Positions 8,656 to 17,139 of a stretch of 64,000 bases of DNA are shown piece by piece; position 1 is the first letter of the stretch, and each line of letters opens with the position of its first letter. Both the position numbers and the translations under genes were made by a program. The notes beneath the pieces are model-generated. The model saw only the letters and a program-made list of their open reading frames with translations. It searched no databases and was not told the origin of the DNA. This DNA is from Wocania_A spongiicola (GTDB taxonomy: Bacteria; Bacteroidota; Bacteroidia; Flavobacteriales; Flavobacteriaceae): assembly GCF_023502325.1 (NCBI RefSeq), contig NZ_JAMFLZ010000003.1, positions 248,001 to 312,000 of the forward strand, in the 5' to 3' direction.

Positions 8656-10179
8656 TTATCGTTTTAATATTTTAGAAAAAGTGTTTTTAAACAACTCTTT
8701 CTCAAACTCTATTAAACCTGTATAATACATTATAACGCAAAAGACTATTGTATAAGGAATAGCTTTTACGATAAAATTCAACCATCCATTACCAAAAAAA
8801 GGCAGAAAGTTGATTAAATACCCTAATACAAACGCTACTATAACCGTTAAAAAGGTTTTGTTCAGTAATTCTTTAAAAAACCTAGGAATATTTAACCCAA
8901 TATTCTTATGGTAATAAAAATTCATTACGTTTTGAACAATTACCCATGCGATAACAGAACCTGTCATCATTCCAATAGCTTCATGCTTTTCTGCTAGAAT
9001 TGCTCCTAAACCAGTTCCCAGCACCATAAATGTAAGATATAAAATAGCTTTAAATTTCAATTTATTCTTTGCTTCTAAAATTGAATTACCAAAACCTTGA
9101 ACAAGGGGTAAAGTATAGGCCACCATTATCATTAATGCGATTATCCATGACTGAAAACTTCCTTCTTCTCCTAGCTCACCGCCAACCCATAGGGTAACAA
9201 ATTGTTTACCAAAAAGAATAAATGAAGTTAAAATAAACATTAAGACTATAAATGATAATCTACCAATTTTAATCATCATATCAGTTAATTCTTCACCTGA
9301 AGCATTATCCACAGACATTTTTGTTGCTCTAGGTAGAAAAACACTGGATATAGCTGTCGAAAACGCTCCATAATAAGTCCCCAAAACAATTCCTATACCA
9401 TATATACTTAAAACTGCTGGAGGGCTTATTCTTCCTAGAACCCAATGGCCTGCTTTCCATTGAAATATTCCTACCAATGCAAATACAAAGATCCATACAG
9501 AATAACTAAAAATTTCTTTAATAAATTTAACGGAAAGTGAATGAAGTTTAATTTTAATACTTAGTTTATTAAATACAAAATAACTAGTAATAATAATTAT
9601 AAGAATGTTAAATATAGTATCTACAACTACAAGAGCAATGGCTTTACCGCCATAGACTAGGACTCCAACCACTACAAGAGATCTTATTATGTATTTTATA
9701 AGACCGAGTGTTTTTGGAAAAACAAATTTTTCATAACCGTAACATATACCTGTTAATGCACCACCAGGTAAGCCAATCGCCACATTAAAAATTAGTATTC
9801 CAAAAATAACTTTAGCTATTTGAATTTCTTCCGAAGTCATTTTGGTAAAATAAGTATCTATGTAGCCATAGAAAATAAAACCAGTAATAAGAACTAATGA
9901 TGAAATTCCTATATATATAAGCATGGTTGTAGCAAGAAAATTTTCTTGCCCAATTTTGTCTTTTTCTGCTTTATACTTAGCTACAAAGCGAACTACGGTA
10001 TTATTTAGCCCAAAATCCAATAAGGAGATAGTTCCTACTAATGCTCCTATAGTTAAATATATACCATACTCATCTTTCCCTAAATGGTTAAGTATGAAAG
10101 GAGTCATTAACAACCCAACAACATTTATAACAACGATGGTTGTATAATTTAAAAAAGCTCCTTTTTTTAGTTGACTCAA
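8656..10179 (-). CDS. Wzx-type lipid-linked oligosaccharide flippase
   Basis: A 507-residue integral membrane protein with about 12-14 hydrophobic segments spread along its length. It opens with KGAFLNYTTIVVINVVGLLM, followed by LGKDEYGIYLTIGAL and LLDFGLNNTVVRFVAKY. This is the standard N-terminus of the polysaccharide biosynthesis (MATE/MOP) flippase family. It would move the undecaprenyl-linked repeat unit to the periplasmic side of the inner membrane. Its presence with an OPX protein and a Wzc-type kinase points to a Wzx/Wzy-dependent pathway. The matching Wzy polymerase is not in the window. It follows the dehydrogenase gene by 40 bp. Confidence 0.9.
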   Translation of the reverse strand: MSQLKKGAFLNYTTIVVINVVGLLMTPFILNHLGKDEYGIYLTIGALVGTISLLDFGLNNTVVRFVAKYKAEKDKIGQENFLATTMLIYIGISSLVLITGFIFYGYIDTYFTKMTSEEIQIAKVIFGILIFNVAIGLPGGALTGICYGYEKFVFPKTLGLIKYIIRSLVVVGVLVYGGKAIALVVVDTIFNILIIIITSYFVFNKLSIKIKLHSLSVKFIKEIFSYSVWIFVFALVGIFQWKAGHWVLGRISPPAVLSIYGIGIVLGTYYGAFSTAISSVFLPRATKMSVDNASGEELTDMMIKIGRLSFIVLMFILTSFILFGKQFVTLWVGGELGEEGSFQSWIIALMIMVAYTLPLVQGFGNSILEAKNKLKFKAILYLTFMVLGTGLGAILAEKHEAIGMMTGSVIAWVIVQNVMNFYYHKNIGLNIPRFFKELLNKTFLTVIVAFVLGYLINFLPFFGNGWLNFIVKAIPYTIVFCVIMYYTGLIEFEKELFKNTFSKILKR

Positions 10180-10219
10180 AATTATTGATATTAGTTACGA
10201 AATTTAATGATAGGAAGGT

Positions 10220-11500
10220 TTACAATCTACCACTAACGCGTCCTTTCAAAATTCCTTTAACATCATATAAAACGCCATTCGGGTTTAATAATGATTGTAA
10301 ATTTTCTTGTAGAAACTCCTTATGTGCCACGGTTAAAACAACAGCATCAAAAGTTTTGTTAGGCAATTTTTGAAAAGTTTTTAAACCATATTCATGCTTA
10401 ACTTCTTCCGGATTTGCCCATGGATCATAAATAGTTACTTGTGTACCATAACTTTTAAGTTGATTAATAACATCAACAGCTTTGGTATTTCTAACATCTG
10501 GACAGTTCTCTTTAAAAGTAATTCCTAAAGCTAATATATTTGCCTCTTTTATATGTATATCGTTTTGTACCATTAGCTTAATAACTTCTGATGCTACATA
10601 TTGCCCCATGCTATCATTTACACGACGTCCAGCTAATATAATTTCTGGATGATACCCAACTTCTTGTGCTTTTTGAGCTAAATAATAAGGGTCCACACCA
10701 ATACAATGCCCACCTACTAAACCTGGTTTAAATGGTAAAAAATTCCATTTAGTTCCAGCTGCTTTCAATACATCATGTGTGTCTATATCCATCAGATTAA
10801 ATATTTTTGCTAACTCATTTACGAAAGCAATATTTATATCGCGCTGAGAGTTTTCAATAACTTTTGCAGCTTCAGCAACCTTTATCGTTGGCGCTAAATG
10901 GGTGCCAGCAGTTATAATACTTGCATACAAATCATCTACTTTTCTTCCAATTTCTGGCGTAGATCCAGCTGTAACTTTCAAAATTTTATCGACAGTATGT
11001 AGTTTATCTCCAGGGTTAATACGTTCTGGCGAATATCCAGCAAAAAAGTCTTCATTGAATTTTAATCCGCTAATTTTTTCTAATACAGGGACACACTCAT
11101 CTTCAGTAACACCAGGATATACAGTAGACTCATAAATTACTATATCACCTTTTTTTAAAACCTTTGCTACTGTTTCGCTAGATTTATAAAGAGGTGTTAA
11201 GTCTGGTCTGTTATTTTTGTCAATTGGAGTAGGTACCGTTATTATATAATAATTACAGTCTTGAATATCACCGATAGTTGATGAACAAAACAAACCAATT
11301 TCATTATTCGAATTTTTCTTTAATACAGATTTTAACGCATCTTCTTCAACTTCAAGAGTTGAATCATTCCCTTGCATTAATTCATTAATTCTAACTTGAT
11401 TAATGTCAAAACCAACAACAGTGTACCTTGTTGCAAAAAGTCTTGCCAACGGAAGCCCTACATAGCCTAATCCGATAATAGCAATTTTAATATCCTTCAT
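10220..11500 (-). CDS. UDP-N-acetylhexosamine 6-dehydrogenase (WbpO/TviB type)
   Basis: A 426-residue NAD-dependent nucleotide-sugar dehydrogenase. The N-terminal Rossmann motif is IAIIGLGYVGLPLA. The active-site cysteine is Cys266 in GLVGGHCIGVDPYYLA, and the C-terminal UDP-binding domain contains ALGITFKENCPDVRNTK. These features match the WbpO/TviB/WecC group, which oxidises the 6-hydroxyl of UDP-GalNAc, UDP-GlcNAc or UDP-ManNAc to the uronic acid. A TviC/WbpP-like 4-epimerase lies immediately upstream (22 bp). The pair therefore probably makes UDP-GalNAcA, as in Vi antigen and Pseudomonas O6. The exact stereochemistry is inferred, not seen. Confidence 0.9.
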   Translation of the reverse strand: MKDIKIAIIGLGYVGLPLARLFATRYTVVGFDINQVRINELMQGNDSTLEVEEDALKSVLKKNSNNEIGLFCSSTIGDIQDCNYYIITVPTPIDKNNRPDLTPLYKSSETVAKVLKKGDIVIYESTVYPGVTEDECVPVLEKISGLKFNEDFFAGYSPERINPGDKLHTVDKILKVTAGSTPEIGRKVDDLYASIITAGTHLAPTIKVAEAAKVIENSQRDINIAFVNELAKIFNLMDIDTHDVLKAAGTKWNFLPFKPGLVGGHCIGVDPYYLAQKAQEVGYHPEIILAGRRVNDSMGQYVASEVIKLMVQNDIHIKEANILALGITFKENCPDVRNTKAVDVINQLKSYGTQVTIYDPWANPEEVKHEYGLKTFQKLPNKTFDAVVLTVAHKEFLQENLQSLLNPNGVLYDVKGILKGRVSGRL

Positions 11501-11522
11501 CTTTTTATTTTGATAATGTAAA

Positions 11523-12521
11523 TTATTTTAAATGTTCCCAATACCAATTAACAGCTTCTTTTAATCCACTACTAATATTGTATTTAGGGTTGTAATTTAA
11601 TAATTGTTTTGCTTTATCAATAGAAGCCAAAGAGTGAGGGATATCTCCAATTCTATTTTCTCTATGTTTTATTTCAATATTTTTTATAGAATTGTCAAAT
11701 TCTGATAAATATGTTTTTAGTAATGTAGCTAATTCTAGTAAAGTTGTTCTTTCACCATATGCAACATTATATACATTATTTAATGCTTCCTTATTATTTA
11801 TAGTAAGTGCATTAATATTCATTTGTACAACATTATCAATATAAGTAAAATCTCTAGAGTAACTCCCATCTCCGTTAATAATAGGAGATTCGTGACTTAT
11901 AAATTGTTGAACAAACTTTGGGATTACTGCGGCATATGCACCATTTGGATCTTGCCTTTTTCCAAATACATTAAAGTAGCGCAAGCCAATAGTATCCATA
12001 TTATAAGTGCTATGAAAAATATCTGCATATAATTCATTTACATATTTGGTGATAGCATAAGGAGATAAAGGTTTTCCTATTGTATCTTCAACTTTTGGCA
12101 ATGCTTCATGGTCACCATATGTTGATGAACTTGCCGCATATACAAACCGCTCAACGCCAGCGTCTCTTGAAGCAACTAGCATGTTTAAAAAACCAGAAAC
12201 ATTTACATCATTAGTAGTAATTGGATCGTTAATAGACCTTGGTACTGAACCTAAAGCTGCTTGATGCAACACATAATGCACTCCTTTACATGCTTTATGA
12301 CAATCTTCTAGATTCCTTATATCTCCTTCTACTAAGTAAAAATTGTTGTTACCTAAAAAAGGCTTAATATTAATTCTCTTTCCAGTAGAAAAATTATCTA
12401 AGCATACTACGTCTATGTTATTGCTTAATAAAGTTTCGCATAGGTTTGAGCCAATAAAACCTGCTCCTCCAGTTACGAGTACTTTCTTTCCTTTGAATGT
12501 TTTTAATTGTTGTGTATTCAT
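11523..12521 (-). CDS. UDP-N-acetylglucosamine 4-epimerase (WbpP/TviC type SDR)
   Basis: A 332-residue extended short-chain dehydrogenase. It has the NAD motif VLVTGGAGFIGSNL, the SSS triad region AASSSTYGD and the catalytic pair Tyr155-x3-Lys159 (SPYAITK). The stretches HQAALGSVPRSI and RYFNVFGKRQDPNGAYAAVI are characteristic of WbpP/TviC, the 4-epimerases that prefer N-acetylated UDP-sugars. It is the first gene of the left-hand polysaccharide operon. A possible promoter lies at 12576-12606. Together with the following dehydrogenase it should supply a GalNAc-type uronic acid. The length is normal for the family. Confidence 0.9.
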   Translation of the reverse strand: MNTQQLKTFKGKKVLVTGGAGFIGSNLCETLLSNNIDVVCLDNFSTGKRINIKPFLGNNNFYLVEGDIRNLEDCHKACKGVHYVLHQAALGSVPRSINDPITTNDVNVSGFLNMLVASRDAGVERFVYAASSSTYGDHEALPKVEDTIGKPLSPYAITKYVNELYADIFHSTYNMDTIGLRYFNVFGKRQDPNGAYAAVIPKFVQQFISHESPIINGDGSYSRDFTYIDNVVQMNINALTINNKEALNNVYNVAYGERTTLLELATLLKTYLSEFDNSIKNIEIKHRENRIGDIPHSLASIDKAKQLLNYNPKYNISSGLKEAVNWYWEHLK

Positions 12522-12575
12522 TATAAATTTGGGGTGAATCTTGAATTATTAATAGCATCGCAAATATGAAGAAAA

Positions 12576-12606
12576 TAAATGTATTTTAGTTAACTATTTA
12601 TATCAA
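12576..12606 (-). promoter_or_regulatory. Candidate promoter for the left polysaccharide operon
   Basis: Read on the minus strand, TTG (12606-12604) is followed after 20 nt by TACATTTA (12583-12576). The Bacteroidota consensus is TTG, about 19 nt, TAnnTTTG, so seven of eight -7 positions match. It lies 55 bp before the epimerase start. In such A+T-rich DNA a chance match is possible. Confidence 0.35.
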
Positions 12607-13076
12607 GGCCTTCTTTTTATCGACGAAATTCAGTTTTTTGCTAAAAACATCGACTAAATCATTTTTTTTTAATTTAAAAATACATAATATTTAACTTATT
12701 TTAAAGATGAAATCAAGTAATTATTTCAATAATAAAAACTTGATAAATGTAAAGTAAACCAATTCTTTTTTATGAAAAAGTTAATCTTAAAAATCGATAA
12801 TCTGCATAGATTTACTACCAATGAAAACCGGTAATGTATTTAACCGATTTTTATTACTCTTTTAGCGAATTAACCTCTTATCATAGCTTTAGAATTAAAA
12901 CAATTACTAAATTTACATCGTAAATAAAAAATTGAATTGATTAATAGCATTATTGATTTGATAAAAATATAAGTTGAATAACCGAAAAACCCTCTCAGTA
13001 TTATTCTAAAATTTAAAGATTAATACAATTTTAAAAGTTATATTTTTATTAAGTTACAATTTTAGAGCTATAAATT

Positions 13077-13163
13077 ATGAAACTGATTCTGTTTTTTGCA
13101 TGTGAGGGATTCACAAAAGGACATTTTAAACTTTTACTAAAGTGGTGTAAAAACCCACTCTAA
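13077..13163 (+). other. Possible 28-codon leader ORF ahead of the right polysaccharide arm
   Basis: From ATG 13077 a short frame (KLILFFACEGFTKGHFKLL, then LKWCKNPL) ends TAA 13163, 40 bp before the aminotransferase. AGTGG (13141-13145) and CCACT (13155-13159) near its end form a 5-bp stem. It could be a leader peptide, but no repeated codon or family supports this. Confidence 0.2.
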
Positions 13164-13203
13164 ATTTTCTATGCAAAAAAGTTAATTGAATATTTAACAA
13201 GTA

Positions 13204-14334
13204 ATGTTGACCAAAACTAAAATATATTTATCATCACCTCATATGGGAGGTTCAGAGCAAAAATTTGTTAATCAAGCTTTTGATACAAATTGGATAGCTC
13301 CGTTGGGGCCAAATGTTGATGGCTTTGAAAATGATATAAAAAGTTACTTAGGTGGTAATAATGAAGTTGCGGTGCTTAGTTCTGGTACGGCTGCCATACA
13401 TTTAGCATTGCAATTGCTAGGTGTCTCAAAAGGCGATGAAGTTTTATGTCAAAGTTTTACATTTTCAGCTTCTGCTAATCCTATAATTTATCAAGGTGCA
13501 TCACCAATTTTTATTGATAGCGAATCAGACACTTGGAATATGTCTCCTGAATTACTAGAAATAGCAATTAAAGATAGGATAGAAAAACATAAAAAACCAA
13601 AAGCTATAATAGCAGTTCATTTATATGGTATGCCATATAAAGCTGAAGAAATAAATAGTATCGCAAAAAAATATGATATTCCAGTAGTTGAAGATAGTGC
13701 TGAAGCTTTAGGAAGCACTTATTTTAATCAGGCATGTGGAACATTATCAGATGTTGGAATTTTATCTTTTAACGGAAATAAAATTATAACTACCTCTGGA
13801 GGAGGTGCATTAATAACAAAAAGTTCTGAATTAAAAAATAAAGCAATCTTTTTATCAACACAAGCCAGAGATAATGCGCCGCATTATCAACACTCTTCTA
13901 TAGGGTATAATTATAGAATGAGTAATGTTTTAGCAGGAATAGGCAGAGGGCAAATGGAAGTGATTAATGATAGAGTTGAAGCAAGAAGGAAAAACCATAA
14001 ATACTATAAAAATAATTTGTCAAAATTCAATACTATCGAATTTTTAGACGAACCAGAAGGATTCTTCTCTAATAGATGGATTACTTGTATAAAAACGAAC
14101 TCTTATGAGCTCCGTGAAAGCATTAGACTAGCGTTACAAAAAGACGATATTGAATCTAGACCTTTATGGAAGCCAATGCACATGCAACCAGTTTTTAAAG
14201 ACTATCTGTCGTATACAGACGGAACTTCTGAAAAACTATTTAATGTTGGACTTTGTTTACCAAGTGGATCTAATCTATCTCAAGATGATTTAGATAGAGT
14301 TCTTAGTATAATTACAAAAACCCCAAACTTATGA
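13204..14334 (+). CDS. DegT/DnrJ/EryC1 sugar aminotransferase (PglE type)
   Basis: A 376-residue PLP-dependent aminotransferase of the DegT family. The PLP lysine is Lys193 in LSFNGNKIITT. Other landmarks are SSGTAAIHLALQLLG, VVEDSAEALGS, where the Asp contacts the PLP ring nitrogen, and the late RPLWKPMHMQPVF. Its last four bases overlap the start of a membrane UDP-HexNAc 4,6-dehydratase (ATGA). The pair should turn UDP-GlcNAc into UDP-4-amino-4,6-dideoxy-GlcNAc, as PglF and PglE do in the bacillosamine route. No PglD-like acetyltransferase was recognised next to it. It is the first gene of the right-hand arm. Confidence 0.87.
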   Translation: MLTKTKIYLSSPHMGGSEQKFVNQAFDTNWIAPLGPNVDGFENDIKSYLGGNNEVAVLSSGTAAIHLALQLLGVSKGDEVLCQSFTFSASANPIIYQGASPIFIDSESDTWNMSPELLEIAIKDRIEKHKKPKAIIAVHLYGMPYKAEEINSIAKKYDIPVVEDSAEALGSTYFNQACGTLSDVGILSFNGNKIITTSGGGALITKSSELKNKAIFLSTQARDNAPHYQHSSIGYNYRMSNVLAGIGRGQMEVINDRVEARRKNHKYYKNNLSKFNTIEFLDEPEGFFSNRWITCIKTNSYELRESIRLALQKDDIESRPLWKPMHMQPVFKDYLSYTDGTSEKLFNVGLCLPSGSNLSQDDLDRVLSIITKTPNL

Positions 14335-16286
14335 TAAAAAATTACTTTTTATTTTATTCGCAAAAGTATGCATCAAAATGGCTAGTTTTAGGTATTGACC
14401 TAGCAATAGTTTTGTTAACATTTTTTGCAACTTACCTTGTAAGATTTAATTTCACTTTAAATTTTGATATAAATCAGTTTTTATTTCAGTTACCTTTCTT
14501 ATTTATTATCGCAACGTTTAGTTTTTTAGTGATAGGGTCATTTAAGAGTGTAATACGTCATACTGGGTTTACAGATGTTGTTAACTTGTTTAAGTCAGTG
14601 GCGCTAATGTCGCTTTTATCTATTGTTTTTGTATTATTTAATAGAATAACAAATATAATTCCAGAGTTTACTATCCCGTTATCTATAATTGTAATGCATG
14701 CACTACTTAGTTTTGTAACACTCAGCGCTAGTAGATTGCTATTCAAAATGACTTATAAGTATTTAAAATGTAAGTTAGTTTCTTCAAAAAGAGTTCTTAT
14801 TTATGGAGCAGGAGAGTCAGGTATTATAACATATAACGCATTAGTTAATAACTTAAGTTCAAGATTTAGTGTAGTTGGATTTATTGATGATGATTTAAAG
14901 AAGAATGGAAAATCTATAAACGGTGTTCCAATTTTTTCAAAAAATAAAGTCACAACGGCATACATAGAATCTAATGCAATAGATGAAATTGTAGTAGCGT
15001 CACAAACTATAGATCCAAACAGTTTGTTAAGTCTAATTGATAGTTTAATTGATTTGGATGTTAAAATAACTAAAGTTCCACCAATTGAAAAGTGGATTAA
15101 TGGAGAGTTAAGCGCAAAACAAATAAAACAAGTTCAAATTGAAGACCTTCTTGGGAGAGCTCCTATAGAAATTGATAACCCAAATTTATTGAATGAATTT
15201 AATGGCGAAACTATTTTAGTTACAGGAGCAGCTGGCTCCATAGGTAGTGAGTTAGTAAAGCAATTAGCAAACTTTAGTGTAAAAAAATTGATACTAGTTG
15301 ATCAAGCTGAATCTGCATTATATGATTTGCAACAAGATTTAAAACAAAACGGAAAAGAAAGTATTATTACTGCTATTGTTGCAGATATTAGAGATGGTCT
15401 AAGAATAGATAGTATTTTTCAAGAAAATAAACCAACAATGGTTTTTCATGCTGCTGCATATAAACATGTACCGCTAATGGAGAAGTCTCCATATGAAGCA
15501 ATAAAAATTAATGTAAATGGAACTAAAATCCTAGCAGACACAGCATCTCGATACGATGTTAAAAAGTTTGTTTTTGTTTCTACTGATAAAGCTGTTAACC
15601 CAACAAGTGTAATGGGAGCGACCAAGCGTATGGCAGAAATGTATATTAGCTGTCTTCAAAAAGAAAGTAAAACAAAATTCATCACAACAAGATTTGGTAA
15701 TGTTTTAGGATCTAATGGATCAGTAATTCCATTGTTTAAAAAACAAATAGAAATGGGTGGGCCATTAACTTTAACTCACAAAGAAATAACTCGTTATTTC
15801 ATGACAATTCCTGAAGCATCACAATTAGTTTTAGAAGCTGGTACAATGGGTAAAGGAGGAGAGATATTTATTTTTGATATGGGAGAATCTGTTAAGATCT
15901 TCGATCTCGCCAAAAATATGATTAAATTATCTGGATTAAGATTTCCAGAAGATATAGATATTCAAATTTCAGGTTTACGACCAGGAGAAAAACTTTATGA
16001 AGAATTATTGGCAAATGGTGAAAATACGTTATCAACTTATCATAAAAAAATAATGATAAGTAAGACTAGAGAATTAGAATATAATAAAATAAAATCTGAA
16101 ATTGAAGAGCTATGTATTACTAATCGTTTTCAAAACAACAACATTGTTATGAAAATGAAAAGCTTAATTCCTGAGTATAAATCAAACAATTCTGATTACG
16201 AAAAATTCGATAAAAGAGTACAAATTTATAAAAAAGTACGAGGCCTATCTGAAGAGAGATCAGATAAAAGCTATATTAATCTTTAA
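14331..16286 (+). CDS. Membrane-bound UDP-HexNAc 4,6-dehydratase (PglF/WbpM/CapD family)
   Basis: A 651-residue protein of the long PglF/WbpM type. Four hydrophobic helices occupy roughly residues 15-140. They are followed by a first Rossmann-like fold (VLIYGAGESG) and a second catalytic SDR domain beginning ETILVTGAAGSIGSELV. The active-site region reads VSTDKAVNPTSVMGATKRMA: the usual SDR tyrosine is replaced by Met in MGATK, as is normal for this family. The reaction is dehydration of UDP-GlcNAc to the 4-keto-6-deoxy sugar. It is coupled to the upstream aminotransferase by a 4-bp overlap. A shorter, soluble paralogue lies at 23014-24075. Confidence 0.92.
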   Translation: MIKNYFLFYSQKYASKWLVLGIDLAIVLLTFFATYLVRFNFTLNFDINQFLFQLPFLFIIATFSFLVIGSFKSVIRHTGFTDVVNLFKSVALMSLLSIVFVLFNRITNIIPEFTIPLSIIVMHALLSFVTLSASRLLFKMTYKYLKCKLVSSKRVLIYGAGESGIITYNALVNNLSSRFSVVGFIDDDLKKNGKSINGVPIFSKNKVTTAYIESNAIDEIVVASQTIDPNSLLSLIDSLIDLDVKITKVPPIEKWINGELSAKQIKQVQIEDLLGRAPIEIDNPNLLNEFNGETILVTGAAGSIGSELVKQLANFSVKKLILVDQAESALYDLQQDLKQNGKESIITAIVADIRDGLRIDSIFQENKPTMVFHAAAYKHVPLMEKSPYEAIKINVNGTKILADTASRYDVKKFVFVSTDKAVNPTSVMGATKRMAEMYISCLQKESKTKFITTRFGNVLGSNGSVIPLFKKQIEMGGPLTLTHKEITRYFMTIPEASQLVLEAGTMGKGGEIFIFDMGESVKIFDLAKNMIKLSGLRFPEDIDIQISGLRPGEKLYEELLANGENTLSTYHKKIMISKTRELEYNKIKSEIEELCITNRFQNNNIVMKMKSLIPEYKSNNSDYEKFDKRVQIYKKVRGLSEERSDKSYINL

Positions 16287-16329
16287 TAAATTAAGTAGAA
16301 ATTTATTAATTTCCCCAAACGAAAAAAAG

Positions 16330-17130
16330 ATGATTACACCTTTTCCAAGACACAAACTGTTTGTTTTTAGTGCTATATTTACCTTATTTTTAACTTCCTG
16401 TGTTACAAAGAAGGATATTATTTATTTTCAAAATGCCAAAGATTTTGAAACAATTGTTGATACCGATACCTTCACTGCAAAATTAAAAGTTGGAGATATA
16501 TTAAGCGTATATATATCTGTTATTTCAACAACAACTTCAGATGGGACTATAATTGATCCGGCAAGACCATATAACATTGTGAGACAAGGTGGAGGCGGAG
16601 GAACAAACTTTGTTGATTATCTTATAGATGTAGAGGGCAATATTGATTTTCCTGTTTTAGGAAAAATAAAACTACTGGGGTTAACAGTAGAAGAAGCTAA
16701 AGCGTTAATTAAGAAAAAATTCTCTGACGGGAATTTACTAAAAGACCCAGTGGTTATTATCCGCGTTTTAAATTTTAGAATTACCGTTGAAGGAGAGGTG
16801 GCTAGCCCAGGTGTTTATCCTGTTTCTGGCGAAAGAGTATCAGTACTTGAAGCAATTGGTATGGCTGGAGGTTTAACTATAAAAGGTAGACGAGATAATG
16901 TTATGATAATTAGAGATTTTAATGGGACAAAAACAATTTCTAGAATAGATTTAACAACAAAAGAAGTTTTTAATTCTCCTGTTTATTACTTAACGCAAAA
17001 TGATTATGTTTATGTTGAACCGAATAATTCAGCAATAAGCATTGCATCTGGAGATGCAAGAATAGGCACCATTATTAGTATTACTTCTTTTCTTTTAACA
17101 GCTGCACTAATATTTGTAACTAGAAATTAG
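16330..17130 (+). CDS. Polysaccharide export (OPX/Wza-like) outer-membrane lipoprotein
   Basis: A 266-residue lipoprotein. The signal peptide ends in the lipobox LTSC with Cys24. The poly_export domain begins around residue 50 (LKVGDILSVYISVIST). A SLBB domain follows, with VDYLIDVEGNIDFPVLGKI and VEGEVASPGVYPVSGERVS. A hydrophobic helix near residues 243-262 closes the protein, as in Wza where a C-terminal helix spans the outer membrane. It should form the exit channel for the polymer together with the downstream Wzc-like kinase (9 bp away). It is shorter than E. coli Wza (379 aa), which is usual for Bacteroidota. Confidence 0.9.
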   Translation: MITPFPRHKLFVFSAIFTLFLTSCVTKKDIIYFQNAKDFETIVDTDTFTAKLKVGDILSVYISVISTTTSDGTIIDPARPYNIVRQGGGGGTNFVDYLIDVEGNIDFPVLGKIKLLGLTVEEAKALIKKKFSDGNLLKDPVVIIRVLNFRITVEGEVASPGVYPVSGERVSVLEAIGMAGGLTIKGRRDNVMIIRDFNGTKTISRIDLTTKEVFNSPVYYLTQNDYVYVEPNNSAISIASGDARIGTIISITSFLLTAALIFVTRN

Positions 17131-17139
17131 AATTAAAAA

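Larger units (their letters stand above)
12522..13203. other. Divergent control region of the polysaccharide locus, no certain gene
   Basis: About 680 bp, very A+T-rich, separating the two divergent arms. It holds an imperfect direct repeat, ATCGACgAAATtCAgTTTTTT at 12619-12639 and ATCGACtAAATCATTTTTT from 12649, exactly 30 bp apart. There is also an inverted pair TAAAAATCG (12788-12796) and CGATTTTTA (12845-12853). A 28-codon open frame (13077-13163) lies just before the right-hand arm. No tRNA, sRNA or transposon end is recognisable. The length suggests regulated expression, but no known operator is identifiable. Confidence 0.5.

Noticed and set aside
9923..10373. Plus-strand open frames opposite the flippase and dehydrogenase genes
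   Set aside because: They are mirror frames of strongly supported minus-strand genes, with no domain, signal or coherent composition.
12788..12853. Inverted repeat TAAAAATCG / CGATTTTTA as a terminator or operator
   Set aside because: The arms are 48 bp apart, A+T-rich and without a T run; a chance pair is likely in this composition.
13077..13163. 28-codon ORF as a true leader-peptide gene
   Set aside because: No regulatory codon run, no family resemblance and only a 5-bp hairpin; kept as a weak feature only.
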